Shown piece by piece: positions 47,654 through 58,985 of a stretch of DNA of 64,000 nt (position 1 is its first letter; each line of letters starts with the position of its first letter). A model generated the notes under the pieces. The model made no database searches, had not been told where the DNA came from, and saw only the letters and a list, made by a program, of their open reading frames with translations. Origin of the DNA: Histoplasma ohiense (lineage: Eukaryota > Ascomycota > Eurotiomycetes > Onygenales > Ajellomycetaceae); contig JAEVHH010000005.1 of NCBI GenBank assembly GCA_017607445.1, positions 1,059,001 through 1,123,000 of the forward strand, written 5' to 3'. The translations under genes and the position numbers were made by a program.

Positions 47654-49444
47654 ATTGTTCCCCGAGGTCTACTGCCTGCCTTTCCTGTGTTGGTAAGTTT
47701 ACCGGGTTCGACTCTCTTTTATTTTATATTTTGCTTCTCATTTGTTTCCCTTCGGTGATTTCCTAGTAAATGAAATCCAGTATAACAAGTTACAGCTTGA
47801 AAACTCAATTTTCTTTTTACAAGCAGAATGGAGAGCAGCGAGGGATGAAATGGGAGAGGAACAGGCGGTCTGGCAGGTAGGGGAAAATAAAAGGAAGGTG
47901 AATTAAGAAAATTAAGAACTAAGATACGCAGGAGTATATATCAGGTTTGCAACCCCTAACTACGGACAGTGAGTGTCGGAGTACCGACTCTTACTCTTAC
48001 GAGGTTATTAAAGACGGAAGATAAGCTCGAAGACTCGAACACAAGGAAGAGATAACGAAAGAAATAAACATTTAATTGGATCCCGGGACACGAAAATCAA
48101 TCGGTCTCCCCCTCAATAATACCTGGTTATCAACAAGCGGACACTATAAATAGAGAAGAGATAAAGACGTGGGAGATATGGGAGAAGATAACGACCTAGG
48201 GGCCTGATGATAAAACTAAGACTCGACTACGTATTTTTATCATTCTGATAACTCCAACATCTGTCTCCCGAAGCCAAGCCACGGATCACCCACTTCCCGC
48301 CGGCTCCATGGCCGCTACCTGGTGGACGAATGGGCAAAGCACCAAAGAGGCCATGTGTGTTTCTGCTGGACATGTCTGGCCCTGCACTAGATCGTCCTGT
48401 ACGGTGCATGTATATGTCTACATATCTTACTCTGTTCCTCTGTCTTAACATGGAGAATGCTAGTTCTTGCTACGTCTTTTAAATGCATATCTCTCAACAT
48501 TACGCCGTGGATATCATACCAGGCATACGGAGTATACAAATAACAACGTCGCTGTGTTCATCTCTCTGCTCATTGATTGGCCGATAACGGGTTGAAACGT
48601 CCAAACACATGGAAATCTCAATACCGGACCGTAAGTAACTCCGGGTTCCCTTTGCCTGGAGTTTTGGGGACGCAGCGCCTAAATGAGAGCCCAGCTCTAG
48701 GCACCACCCCCCTATTCCTCAAATGGTACTGTCACAACGGTACTCTATAAGTTTCTAGCGCTGGTAATGACTTTTGGGTCATCTCCAAACTAGATCGATA
48801 ACGGAGAACAAAGATAACAACATGCCATTGAGCGTTTTTTTAATTTTTTTTTGACTTTTTCTTTTCTTTTGTTATGAGGTTAAATAATCGGCCAGCCCAG
48901 GCCTCCACAAAAATCGCCGCAGACAAAAGAAAAAAAAAAAGAAAAAAACCTCATCTCTTTCCTGATAACAAGCTTAAAAGCCGATGATAAGTTAGCTTCC
49001 TTCCATTGGGCTCCGCCCGCTATATAGATGCCATGGATTATCGGAAAAGCCACGGAATGCTTATTTTCGTTTAGTTATTATTTGGTCTCACACAGGAAAC
49101 GCTCTCCCCTCTAACCGGATTATTGGTGGAGAACCACAATGCATTGAGGCTGGTGCTGACCGGGTGGTTTCGGAGGCCCATGATTCAGTAGATACAGCTC
49201 TGATAACACTTTACATTATTCACTGAATATAAGCCCTCAATTGAACGAGCCATCTTGCTATCTATCTAAGTAGGATCAAGCCACTCCCACAAATGCGCAA
49301 CAATGATGCAATTGAAAGTTTGAAGACATCTCGTCCGCTCTACTGCGGCATGTCGATTGCAAAATACCCAATGCGGAAGTAAATCGATTCAAAACGGGCT
49401 CAGTGCTCCTTTGTGGTTCCTACATCTTCCTTCGGAAACCATAA
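47654..49444. other. Intergenic region: ammonium transporter promoter and cog4 3' flank
   Basis: Apart from the GATA-site cluster there is no supported coding sequence. The T-rich stretch at 48836-48870 and the A-rich stretch at 48929-48948 are simple sequence. The small minus-strand frame at 48227-48451 has no recognisable content. Confidence 0.65.
48019..49206. promoter_or_regulatory. Cluster of GATA-factor (AreA-type) sites upstream of the ammonium transporter
   Basis: HGATAR matches on either strand start at 48019, 48050, 48127, 48159, 48186, 48208, 48246, 48582, 48796, 48812, 48963, 48985, 49038 and 49201. Seven lie within 233 bp (48019-48251), about 370-600 bp upstream of the start codon. 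AreA/Nit2-type GATA factors activate ammonium and nitrate transport genes when preferred nitrogen is scarce. Chance alone would give about four or five in 1.5 kb. Confidence 0.7.
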
Positions 49445-52189
49445 TCAATTCACAACAATCCCCCTTGCCCTCACCCGCTCCTCCACACTCAATCGATCAA
49501 CCACATCCTCCATGTTGCCGCGCATGACCTCCTCCCACTCCTCCTCCTCCATACCCATCACCATCACGATCTGCAAACACCGTCCAAAGGCCTCACGATG
49601 CCGATATCGAGCCCCCCCATACTGCCTCGCGCCATCCTCACCCCCGGCGCCACCACCTTTGCGACCACCATCATCCCGGCCCACATCCACCGCTACACTA
49701 ACTATCCCCATGACGTCCCGCTCCAACTGCGTCGCCCCTAACGCATTCACTCGGCCATGATACGACCAGATACGCTTTTCTAAAAGTCGCGCCAGCGCCG
49801 CCACAATCACGCCAAGTAGCCGCTCAAAGACCCGTCCACTAAGGATTCGTGCGATCGGCTCTAGCAGATCCGCCCACGCTATCGCAAACCGGTGACGAAC
49901 GACGTTGCTGTCGGCCTCATCCATCAACCCCTCTCCGTTGGCAACATCGTTCTCATTAACAACATCATCCCGCGGTTGGTACTCGATGTCACGGAATGAT
50001 TCCGCTAAAATAGGTCGGATATGAGCTTTGATGACATTATTGAACAAGACTTGAATCCCATCATTGACGAGATCCTGGGCTTTGGACTCGAATGATGAGG
50101 AGAACGACTTCAGCATGCTGCCTACTCTCTGGGCCTCGTCGCCGAGCGGGAAGAGGTTGGCGAGCGGAGATTCGCTGGCTGCGGTGTCGCCGGGTCGATT
50201 ACGGCCAATTTCGGGTTTCGAGGGTTCCACATGGTTTTTCACGATGCGCTGGATGTACTCGATGGCCACGTCAAGGTTGTTGAGAAGCACTAGGAAGGCA
50301 ATGATGGTGGTTTCAGATGGAGCGCCACCTGCAGCTCCTCTGGGATAACTTTCATCCCGCATCTTGCGCTGGATCATACCGATGAAATCAGTGCCAAGAA
50401 CCCGGGCGAGAGTTGGCGTCACACTGGCCATGACGTCGTGTTGCGAAGTGCGGAGCGACTGCTGAAGAACCTTGTTGACAATATACATAATGTCGTCCAC
50501 GGCCGAAGTGATGTGTGGCGGGTTAGCGCGCAGGGGTTGGTGTCGGTTTAACGTCAGTTCTGGGGGTCCTTCGTCTAACTGGAAAGCCTTCTCCACCGAC
50601 CGCCGGAGGAAAAATGTAGTCATTGCGTTGAATGGGTGGATGAGGCGATCACTGATCTTCTGACACAGCGCTGATTGTGCAAGGAACTCCGGTAATTTGA
50701 ATTCTTCCTCATCACCGTTCTTTAGTCTTGTTAGTCTACAATTATCCGTAGGTAATAGCACCACTCAAAGTAGCAATAAAAAGGTAAAATGACTTGCCAT
50801 GCATTTATCAGTTAAGAAGCGGGAATATAAGGACCACCTCCCCAGCATAATAGCCATCTCATTCAAAAGTCCATCAATCTCCTTCATATCCACCCCTTCG
50901 TCCTCACTTGATCGCTGTGAAGCTACATCGCGACTAGCCGGCGAGTTCGCTCGAGGTGTGCCCATACCCCGGGGAGCAGGCAGGAAGCTCTGTACAAGAA
51001 ACGTAAAAGCATAAGACTTGATATCTGTTAACTTGCGATCAATGTGGCGGTCATCGCTCCAGGACTCCAAGATGATACCCCCCTGAACATCCGCCTCGAC
51101 CTGCAACCTTTCCACAACCCTCGTCATCTTGCCCTCACCGTAGTGTCTCTCCACTAAAGTACCATGCCCATCGACAATCTGCGCGATGTGTTCAAACAAC
51201 TTGGTCAACGCATTCGCATAAAAGAATCCATCTTTCCTTAGTTCCCCACCCGCTCCAGAATGTAAATTAGCCCTTGCCCGTGTCGCCACGCCCTGGCACA
51301 CATAGCGCCCATACACATCCAGCCCAACAGCCGACCTCCCAATAAGCGGAAACAATTTGAAAAACCTCGTGATCTTCGCATCATCGTTGTCCTTGACTGC
51401 CCGTTCAAATTCCCGCAGGAATAACCCACAGAGCGATTCCGCCGCATTCTCCAGCGTCACACTTGGCGGATCCGGAACTTCAGCAGTAGGCACGATCTCC
51501 ACTGCAAAATCACCCAGTATGACATCCTTGGGGATCTTCGACGCACGGTTCATGTAACTCGCAGCTTTTTCCCAGTCTTGCGATGCTCCCATGGACCCAG
51601 CGACGCCTAGCACACACGCTTTCAACTCCACAACTTGTTCCACTACGTCCAGTGTAGCCTTGACACGCGATTGTTGGAGATCGAGCCGCTTGACGGCGCT
51701 GGAGATGCGGTCCGCGGTCCTAGCAGCGTCCGCAAGCATGCCATGGCTGATTGCGCGAGTAGTGGTTACTTGCGAGCCTAGTTGGGCGCGGAGCAGATCC
51801 AGTCGGCCTAGTTCGCGGGAGAAGTCTTTTTGCGAAGCTACGAGTGCATCAAGGCGGGCCGTTACTGCAGCCTCACGGTCATGGAGATGGGATAAGGTGG
51901 CTTTGATATCGGCAATTGTGCGCGCATTGTAAATGTCAGGGGGATTCTCAGGGTTGGTATTGTGTGTGGAATCACCGTGGCCATTGACTTGCTGAGTTTC
52001 GCGGGTATCGCTCGTTTGAGGTGCAGTATTCTTCGTGTGCTTGTCATCTTGTTTCCTGTCCCTGGCCGCTAGGTCAGAATGGCCATTGACAACGGCGGCG
52101 GGCGAGGGAGCAACGGGTGTCCTGGCAGGTTGGGTCATTCCTTGGTGGTCCCGATTTAGATAATCGAGACTTTCTAAGCTGAAGTCCAT
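49445..52189 (-). CDS. cog4: Conserved oligomeric Golgi complex subunit 4 (Cog4)
   Basis: This is a lobe-A subunit of the COG tether, which captures retrograde vesicles at the Golgi and binds SNAREs and SM proteins. Exons 52189-50798 and 50719-49445 on the minus strand give 888 residues. After a disordered N-terminus of about 90 residues, a coiled coil runs at about 100-190 (TIADIKATLSHLHDREAAVT). The conserved Cog4 core follows with ASYMNRASKIPKDV, TRFFKLFPLIGRSAVGLDVY and VCQGVATRARANL. The second exon has FNAMTTFFLRRSVEKAFQLD, TDFIGMIQRKMRDESYP and FLVLLNNLDVAIEYIQRIV. The intron (50720-50797) uses a GC donor (ATG|GCAAGT) with a CTAAC branch point and an AAAG acceptor; no GT site keeps the frame. 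It is divergent from the sirtuin gene. Confidence 0.92.
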
Positions 52190-52670
52190 AATGGAGTCTT
52201 GGGATATGTAATTAATTCAAGGTGCAGCATAGAAACACCTGTCCAGGTCTCTTCTGATTATATTGACAAAAATTGTTTGTCTAACATCAACTGGAGCCAA
52301 GACAACAACAGGCGGCTTGATAAATACAAATTAGCCGCGGGCCCAAGCGAAACAAGCGATATCAAACCTCAAATAACGAAGCAAACAAGGCAACGGAATT
52401 ATATATAATTCATTCATTATAATAAGTCACCAAGCTTTTCCGGTTCTCTTTTTTCAGCCTCTTCTTCTTCTCTCGTTCAGATTTCCGCCTTGGCTTTCTC
52501 TCGTTACTATCCGCTCCGACTCGTCAGTTTGAACCAGAAGAAAGCTCTGTTCGGCAAAGTCTCTCTTTCAGAATTCAATATCTACGAATCACTCTCGAAA
52601 CGTAAAAATAGGCCGTCGTCGAAGACTCAGGCATAAAAAGGGCTGTTCGCCCCCTCGCCGCTCACCAAAG
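52190..52670. other. Divergent promoter region cog4/sirtuin
   Basis: This 481 bp spacer serves two divergent genes and has CT-rich DNA at about 52435-52510. I see no further gene and no distinct regulatory motif. Confidence 0.6.
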
Positions 52671-54016
52671 ATGGGGAATGAAAGCTCTGTCCTTTTGGAC
52701 GAAAGCATCCCACCAACAACCCTGAAATCCCGCTCGCTCGAAGGGGTCGCTGAGTATATTAAAGAAAAGAACATTCGACGGATTGTGGTCCTGGTAAGGA
52801 GTTTATGATCCCTACATACCATACATATATGATCCCTTCTAATATTTCACCATCCGACTATACACAGACTGGTGCGGGAATTAGCACAGCCGCAGGAATC
52901 CCAGACTTCCGTTCTCCGGATACGGGAGTCTACGCAAATCTCGCCCGTCTAAATCTCCCGAGCCCAGAAGCCGTATTCGATATCTCCTACTTCCGCAAAA
53001 ATCCATTCCCCTTTTACGCCCTGTCCAAGGAGATGTTTCCCGGCCGCTATCGGCCAACGCTCACCCACTCGTTTATCAAACTCCTCTACGACAAAGGCCG
53101 TCTACTCAAGCTCTTCACCCAAAACATCGATTGTCTGGAACGGGAAGCAGGTGTACCGGGGGAAATGATTGTGGAAGCACATGGAAGCTACGCATCCCAC
53201 CGATGCATCGATTGCAAAGCTTCGTTCCCCGAAGATTTAATGCGCAAGGCTATAGATGCAGATGATGTGCCTCGGTGTCTCGGATGTCACGGGCTAGTGA
53301 AGCCTGATATTGTGTTCTTTGGAGAGCCCCTGCCAGAGACTTTCTTCATGAACCGCACGCTCACTGCTGCGGCAGACCTGTGCATTATTATGGGCACTAG
53401 TTTGAGTGTACAGCCGTTCGCTAGTTTACCTAGTCTGTGCAGGGATGGGTGTCCTCGCCTTCTGATTAATCTCAATAGGGTTGGGGGCCTCGGTAGCAGG
53501 CCAGATGATGTTTTGCTACTGGGTGAGTGTGACGATGGTGTGCTGAAATTCGCAGAAGCATTGGGTTGGCGGCAGGAGCTGGAGGAACTATGGGCGCAGA
53601 CCAATCCTAAAAAGGCAGGTTTGACGAATAAGGAAAAAGAAAAACTAGCTCGCTCCAAGGATGAACAGTTACGTGATGAGGTCGAACGGTTGGCAGGAGA
53701 AGTGGAGCACACTCTGCAAATATCGCGATCCCACGAGGCGCGAGTCCGTTCAGAGCTACATATAGGGGAGAAGGTTGAAACGGCAAAAGGAGCAGAAGGG
53801 CCAGAAGGGCCAGGCAAGCGTGAATCCCCAGCCACTTCCAGGGTTGATATCAATCGCGAAATGGAGGAGGACAATCAGCCTTCCGGATCGGAACAACCCG
53901 ACCCTGTGGCCCAGCAACAAAGCAAGCCAGAGGCGAAATCTGCCGATGATAGTGCAGGAAACCAGGATGTATCATCTCCACCGCCAACCACGGAACCTAA
54001 TAAGGGAACTGGCTAG
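52671..54016 (+). CDS. hst2: NAD-dependent protein deacetylase, Hst2-type sirtuin
   Basis: This class I sirtuin removes acetyl groups from lysines (typically H4K16 and cytosolic targets) using NAD+. Exons 52671-52793 and 52868-54016 give 423 residues. The NAD-binding motifs TGAGISTAAGIPDFRSP (42-58) and FTQNID (124-129) are complete, the catalytic base is H146 in EAHGS, and the zinc ligands are C154, C157, C178 and C181. GTSLSVQPF and INLN complete the Rossmann fold. The protein begins MGNESS, which fits an N-myristoylation signal (Gly2, small residue at 6), as reported for yeast Hst2. After the catalytic domain (about residue 300) comes a charged, probably coiled-coil region (EKEKLARSKDEQLRDEVERL) and a disordered Pro/Glu/Ser tail. 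The start ATG is the first in exon 1 and is supported by the myristoylation-type N-terminus. Confidence 0.94.
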
Positions 54017-54700
54017 GAGACAGAAACAACAAAGTAACTCAGGACATCAGGTTTCGACCCTACCTGAGAGTGCTCGGGGAGGTACTGGACAGCCCTTGTT
54101 TCCTTGTCTCGCATAGAATCATGGGCCTAGACCAGGAATTATGAAGATTTAACGACGATGATGACCAACATGACGAGCGTTTAAATTTATGACTACATAT
54201 CCTCATTAGTTAGAAGTATTTGATGTTTCGATTTTCTCCCGCAAGATTGGCAATTCCTACTACATTAATAACGATGGCGATTCCTTAGTATCTAGAAAAG
54301 TCGACGTGATATGTTAAATCCGTAGTCGATTTGAAATTGGAGTGATATAAGCGTTAAAAAACAGGGACACAATAGAATATCTAGCATGCTTGCGACCTTG
54401 GACGGAAGAGCGTAGGAATGCTCTTGCTGGTGTGCCGTTGCTTCGAACTCAATGCAGGCTGCTTACTACTCTAGTTACTGACGTCATAATATGTAATGTA
54501 CCTAGACCGCCAACAAGTTGCTTGTGGGGCACGCTGGGAACAACAACCTCGATCCCAACCACTTTTTCTCTACCAGCACCAATTCCTCCCTCATCTCTTG
54601 ATCGCAACCTGTCATCAAAGTATCCTGCCTCTGGGTTATTCAATAGACGTTTGTTTCCTACGTTATATATTCCAATTTAAGGCCTTTCGCCGAGACCACA
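54017..54700. other. Intergenic region, no gene seen
   Basis: This holds the 3' flank of the sirtuin and the promoter and leader of hexokinase. It contains no supported coding frame. Confidence 0.65.
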
Positions 54701-56643
54701 ATGGCTATAACACCCCGCCGAAAACCTTCCCGGAAGGGTGAGTATTTGCCAGTGAGTCCCAGTTACGCGTTCCAGTTTTAGAATACTCCTGAGCCATGTA
54801 GTGGGCAGTCATGCATATGTGGTCATATGTCAATGCGAAAACGTAGCGACGAGAGCTAACAAAGCTTCATCTTAGGTTCAATGGCTGAGATGCCGAAGGA
54901 TGTGCTTGACCAGCTCAAGACGCTGGAAGAGCTCTTCACAGTTGACCAGGCGAAGCTGAAGCAGATCGTTGAGCATTTCATCAAGGAGTTACAGAAGGGT
55001 GAGCTTCTTTTATTCCCTTTTGTTTGTCCAATGCCAATGGATAGATATCTACGCACGAGAAAAGCAGAGGTGGTTAGGTGGGCAGCAGAGAGGGCAATGG
55101 ATTACAATTGAGAGCAGCCTTTAAAATATGAATTAGATATTCCACGTATTCTAACAATGTGGATGAAAAAGGCCTCAGTGTCGAAGGCGGAAACATTGTA
55201 AATTTCCCAACCCTGCGTTCCTGAGCCGCGCCCCTCATGCAGAGAAGTGATCCGATTGTTGGTTACTGATTCACTTTCCTCCCCAGCCCATGAACGTAAC
55301 TTGGGTTCTGGGATTTCCCACTGGCCATGAGAAAGGTACATTTCTGGCTCTGGACATGGGGGGAACCAACCTGCGCGTCTGCGAAATTGAGCTCTCCGAA
55401 GAGAAGGGCGAGTTCGATGTCACACAGTCCAAGTATCGAATCCCCGAAGAGCTCAAGAGCGGTGAATCATCAGAACTATGGGAATATATTGCCGACTGTG
55501 TGCAGCAGTTTATGGAATACTACCATGACGGTTGCACGGCTTTGCCAGACCTGCCGCTGGGCTTTACCTTTTCATACCCTGCTACTCAAGAATATGTTGA
55601 CCACGGTGTCCTACAGAGATGGACCAAGGGCTTTGATATTGACGGCGTCGAGGGCAAAGACGTCGTCCCAATGTTAGAAGAAGCTTTGGCTAAGAAGGTT
55701 AAAAATTCAGCCCCTTCCCCATTTTTTTTTTTTTTTTTTTGGCTATATGGTGCTAATTACTTTACAGGGTCTCCCCATTAAAGTTGCCGCTCTAGTAAAC
55801 GACACGACTGGCACACTTATTGCTTCCGCCTACACTGACCCAGAAATGAAAATCGGCTGTATCTTCGGTACAGGCGTCAACGCCGCCTACATGGAAAATG
55901 CGGGCTCTATCCCTAAAATAGCCCACTACAATTTACCTCCCGACACCCCAGTCGCTATCAACTGCGAATACGGCGCCTTCGACAACGAACTCATTGTCCT
56001 CCCCCGAACGCAGTATGACGTAATCATTGACCGCGACTCACCCCGACCAGGCCAACAAGCCTTTGAAAAAATGACAGCAGGTCTCTACCTCGGCGAGATC
56101 TTCCGACTTGTCCTCCTCGACCTCTACGACAATAAGGGAAAGCTTATATTTGCTAACCAGGACGTCTCCCAACTACGTAAACCATACTCCCTGGACTCCT
56201 CCTTCCTAGCCTTCATCGAAGAAGATCCCTTCGAGAACCTGTCAGAAACGCGAGAGCTCTTCGAACGCACCCTGGGGATCTACGCATTGCCCTCGGAGCT
56301 AGAATTTTGCAGACGTCTGGCGGAATTGATCGGCACACGTGCCGCGCGCCTCTCCGCTTGCGGTGTTGCGGCCATCTGCAAGAAGAAAAATATCACCCAT
56401 TGCCATGTCGGAGCGGACGGGTCAGTGTTCGAGAAGTACCCGCACTTTAAGGCCAGGGGCGCCAAAGCCCTGCGGGAGATCCTTGACTGGCCAGATAGTG
56501 AACCGGATCGGGTTGTGATGAGCGGAGCGGAGGATGGGTCTGGCGTTGGTGCGGCACTTATTGCCGCTTTGACGCTCGAGAGGGTTAAACAAGGTAATTT
56601 GGTGGGGATTAGGAATAAGGACTCAATTAAGAAAATGTGTTAG
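54701..56643 (+). CDS. hxkA: Hexokinase
   Basis: This cytosolic enzyme phosphorylates glucose, fructose and mannose at C6 with ATP, at the head of glycolysis, and often takes part in glucose signalling. Exons 54701-54737, 54876-54998, 55172-55197, 55287-55697 and 55768-56643 give 490 residues, the same length as I recall for Aspergillus HxkA. The start RRKPSRKGSMAE resembles the basic, phosphorylatable N-terminus of fungal hexokinases. The phosphate-1 loop is LALDMGGTNLR (D85), the sugar-binding motif LPLGFTFSYPATQ, and the catalytic Asp D211 in NDTTGT. GCIFGTGVNAAYME and VGADGSVFEKYP follow near the C-terminus. Exon 3 is a 26-nt micro-exon encoding GLSVEGGNI. Intron 4 contains a T19 tract at 55722-55740. 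There is no signal or membrane segment. Confidence 0.96.
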
Positions 56644-57142
56644 GGGCTGGGCGGTTGTCTTGTGATTGTTGTACAAGGATGGAGAAGACAAACAAAAAGA
56701 GTGGCCAATGATGTATCAGAGTCAGTATACGGAGTATATAGACCAGTTTCTATTTCCCTTTCGTTAACTCGTCTTTTTATTAGCTTCTTGGGAATGGAAG
56801 TACATCGGAAGCGGACTGTCTTAAATCTAAAAAATATGTTCCCTCCCTTTCTCGGCTGCTTGATTGATTCCCGCCACTCAGTTGAGACATCTGTCATCCG
56901 GCTCAGCTCGAGTAGTTTCTCAGCATGCAATTGCGCGGCCATCCAAAGAAAGCCACCTGAAATCCACATTTCGTATCTGTCGCCGATGTTGAAAGCCTCC
57001 ATTCCTTTTGAGCTAGATACTAACAATCAGGTAAGGTCAAATACAGGAGGTGCACTTGAAAGTCACTGGTCCGGTCATCGCAGGGGCGGAGGACGACAGC
57101 GGCTCCTTGTTCTTCGTATCAGCCTGGCCCCGACCTGACTCC
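56644..57142. other. Intergenic region, hexokinase 3' flank
   Basis: No coding region is seen between the hexokinase stop and the 3' end of the broken gene on the minus strand. Both genes end here, so the region is convergent. Confidence 0.6.
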
Positions 57143-58146
57143 TCATCCCATGCTGGTTATGGATTCCAAGTTTCGGGTATCCCCAAGTGGGGAGGAGAGA
57201 AGCCATCGAATTGCCCATTCGAAAGCCTTAATACGGTCTTCTATGGACTCGGTGAAGTTCATAGGAACAGGCTTGCCGTCTCGTAGAAAAAATCTAGACC
57301 CATCGTAATAGGCCTCAACGGTTCGAAAATTGCCGGTGCCAATGGATACGAGAAGGATCTGATGGAAAATCATACTCAACATCTTGTTCTTCCGACTTTA
57401 AATAGTCAGTCCAGTGGGCGACAACACATACCGGAATGAGCTTGTGCCCCTTTCCAATGATGACCTTGTTTTTCCACCAGGTCACGCTGAGGATGAATAA
57501 CAACTCCCCTCGCATAATAGGCGCGGGCGAGCTAGTAGCCTGAAATGACAGGATGACTGTATGAGGTAGGTCTTTCAGGCCCCATATAAATGGCGTCCGC
57601 CACTCATATCTTTCGGGTGATCGAGATTTTACAAGCTCCAAAGGCATACGGATATTTCGTGCGGCTCTAAAACTAGGATTAGCGATGTATTTCGTGTGCG
57701 GATCCAAAGCTGGTGATAAACTTGCCTTTCATTATGCCATTCGCCATATTCAGCTAGGATCTCATATTTGGGGGTTTCTTTTGATGAAGTTCTCAGGAAA
57801 TTCACAATTTGAATATCGACCACCGAAAGATATTCCTCGTTGCCATACTCGCGAAATCTGTTTCAAGAGCCAAGCGGCTCAAACGTGTATTCTCGAAGAT
57901 CGGCAATGGGCATTTGTGAAAAGAAGACAGGCTCGGTGTTGGTGATGACAGTAAAGTCGTCCTTGATGATGGAATCCTCCGCTTGAAAGTAACACGCTGG
58001 GCAATCAAGAATCCGATAATAAATCTGCGCAATCCTATCACACACCTCCTGTGTACAGGAATGGGCTTCCCTTCTTTTATGAACTTCTCTATAACAATTT
58101 TGGCGCGTATATATTGCTTCTTCCTCTCATGCAGCATTTGATCCAT
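57143..58146 (-). pseudogene. Broken gene of unrecognised fungal family
   Basis: A protein-like reading can be followed on the minus strand, but not intact. It opens with MDQMLHERKKQYIRAKIVIE (ATG at 58146). Near 58045-58055 it must change frame to continue as CDRIAQIYYRILDC, either by an indel or by a weak 47-bp intron (GTTATA donor). It then reads PIADLREYTFEPLGS, meets an in-frame TGA at 57865-57863, and carries on in the same frame as NRFREYGNEEYLSVVDIQ. A GC-AG intron (57725-57667, AG|GCAAGT donor) leads to AARNIRMPLELVKSRSPERY and a GT-AG intron (57431-57359) to ILLVSIGTGNFRTVEAYYDG, ending at 57143. The intact 3' introns and long conserved frames argue for a once-functional gene. I do not know its function. 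It has no signal peptide or membrane helix. Confidence 0.6.
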
Positions 58147-58985
58147 CTTTGAAGATAGACAATGCTGTGAGTGGTGAACTTGTGGAGAAGAGAAGGGCGA
58201 GAAGACGATGTCAGAGACTGAAGATAACGGGCTATTGAGACTTGTGGTAAGAGAACAAGCAGGGTGAGAGAAGAGAGTTAAGAGTTGAACAGTTGGTGTC
58301 CAAGCCCAGGAGGAAGCTTCACCCAGGAAACAGCAGCGGCTCCCCGCAGCCTCCCCATCTCAGCCTCATCCCAGGTTCATCCCAGGCTCATCCAAGGCTA
58401 TTCTCCGCCAATAGTACCTGCTACCGCCGACTAAGTACGCTGCACATGCGGGTTGGTGGTTACGCCTCCTGCCGTGGACAGACAGAGCACGCCGGGTGTA
58501 TCCTCCCCCATGTCCTGACCAGGATATATGTTCAACCGGGCGCCTACGCTGTACTGCGCATATACTATGTATATATACATATATATATAAAGGCACCTGC
58601 CCCTCCCCTGTGGCCCCCCCCTGTAGGATTCTCATTGAAGGCGCGAAAATGTGATTGACACGCATCATGACCCTGCTCGCGAGTCGAACTATTTCGAGTG
58701 CTCAGCGGGAAGGAAAGATGGCGCTGTTTCATGCCTGGCGCGGATTACTCCTCCCTCCCTCCCATTTCGCATTTCGCATTTCGCACTCACGCAGTCGTTC
58801 TTGAGCGTTATGCCCAACGGGCTTTCCCCCTTCGCGCGCTCCTGAGTTATCCGACGATTCCACGATGAGGTTAAATAGCAGCGTTGCTGTCCTCTTGCCT
58901 TCCGGCGAACGAGGTGCTGCAGTGATATTTCTTGAATATTTTTCCTCGCCGCTTGTGACCTGATCGTCTCATAGTTTAATTATAA
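58147..58985. other. Intergenic region between two broken genes
   Basis: The region contains a TA-rich microsatellite (TATATACATATATATATA) at about 58567-58590 and three CATTTCG repeats at about 58763-58783. No coding region is seen. Confidence 0.6.

Noticed and set aside
47696..47720. GGTTCGACTC resembling a tRNA T-loop
   Set aside because: The flanking bases do not pair into a T-arm, and no acceptor, D or anticodon arm could be found.
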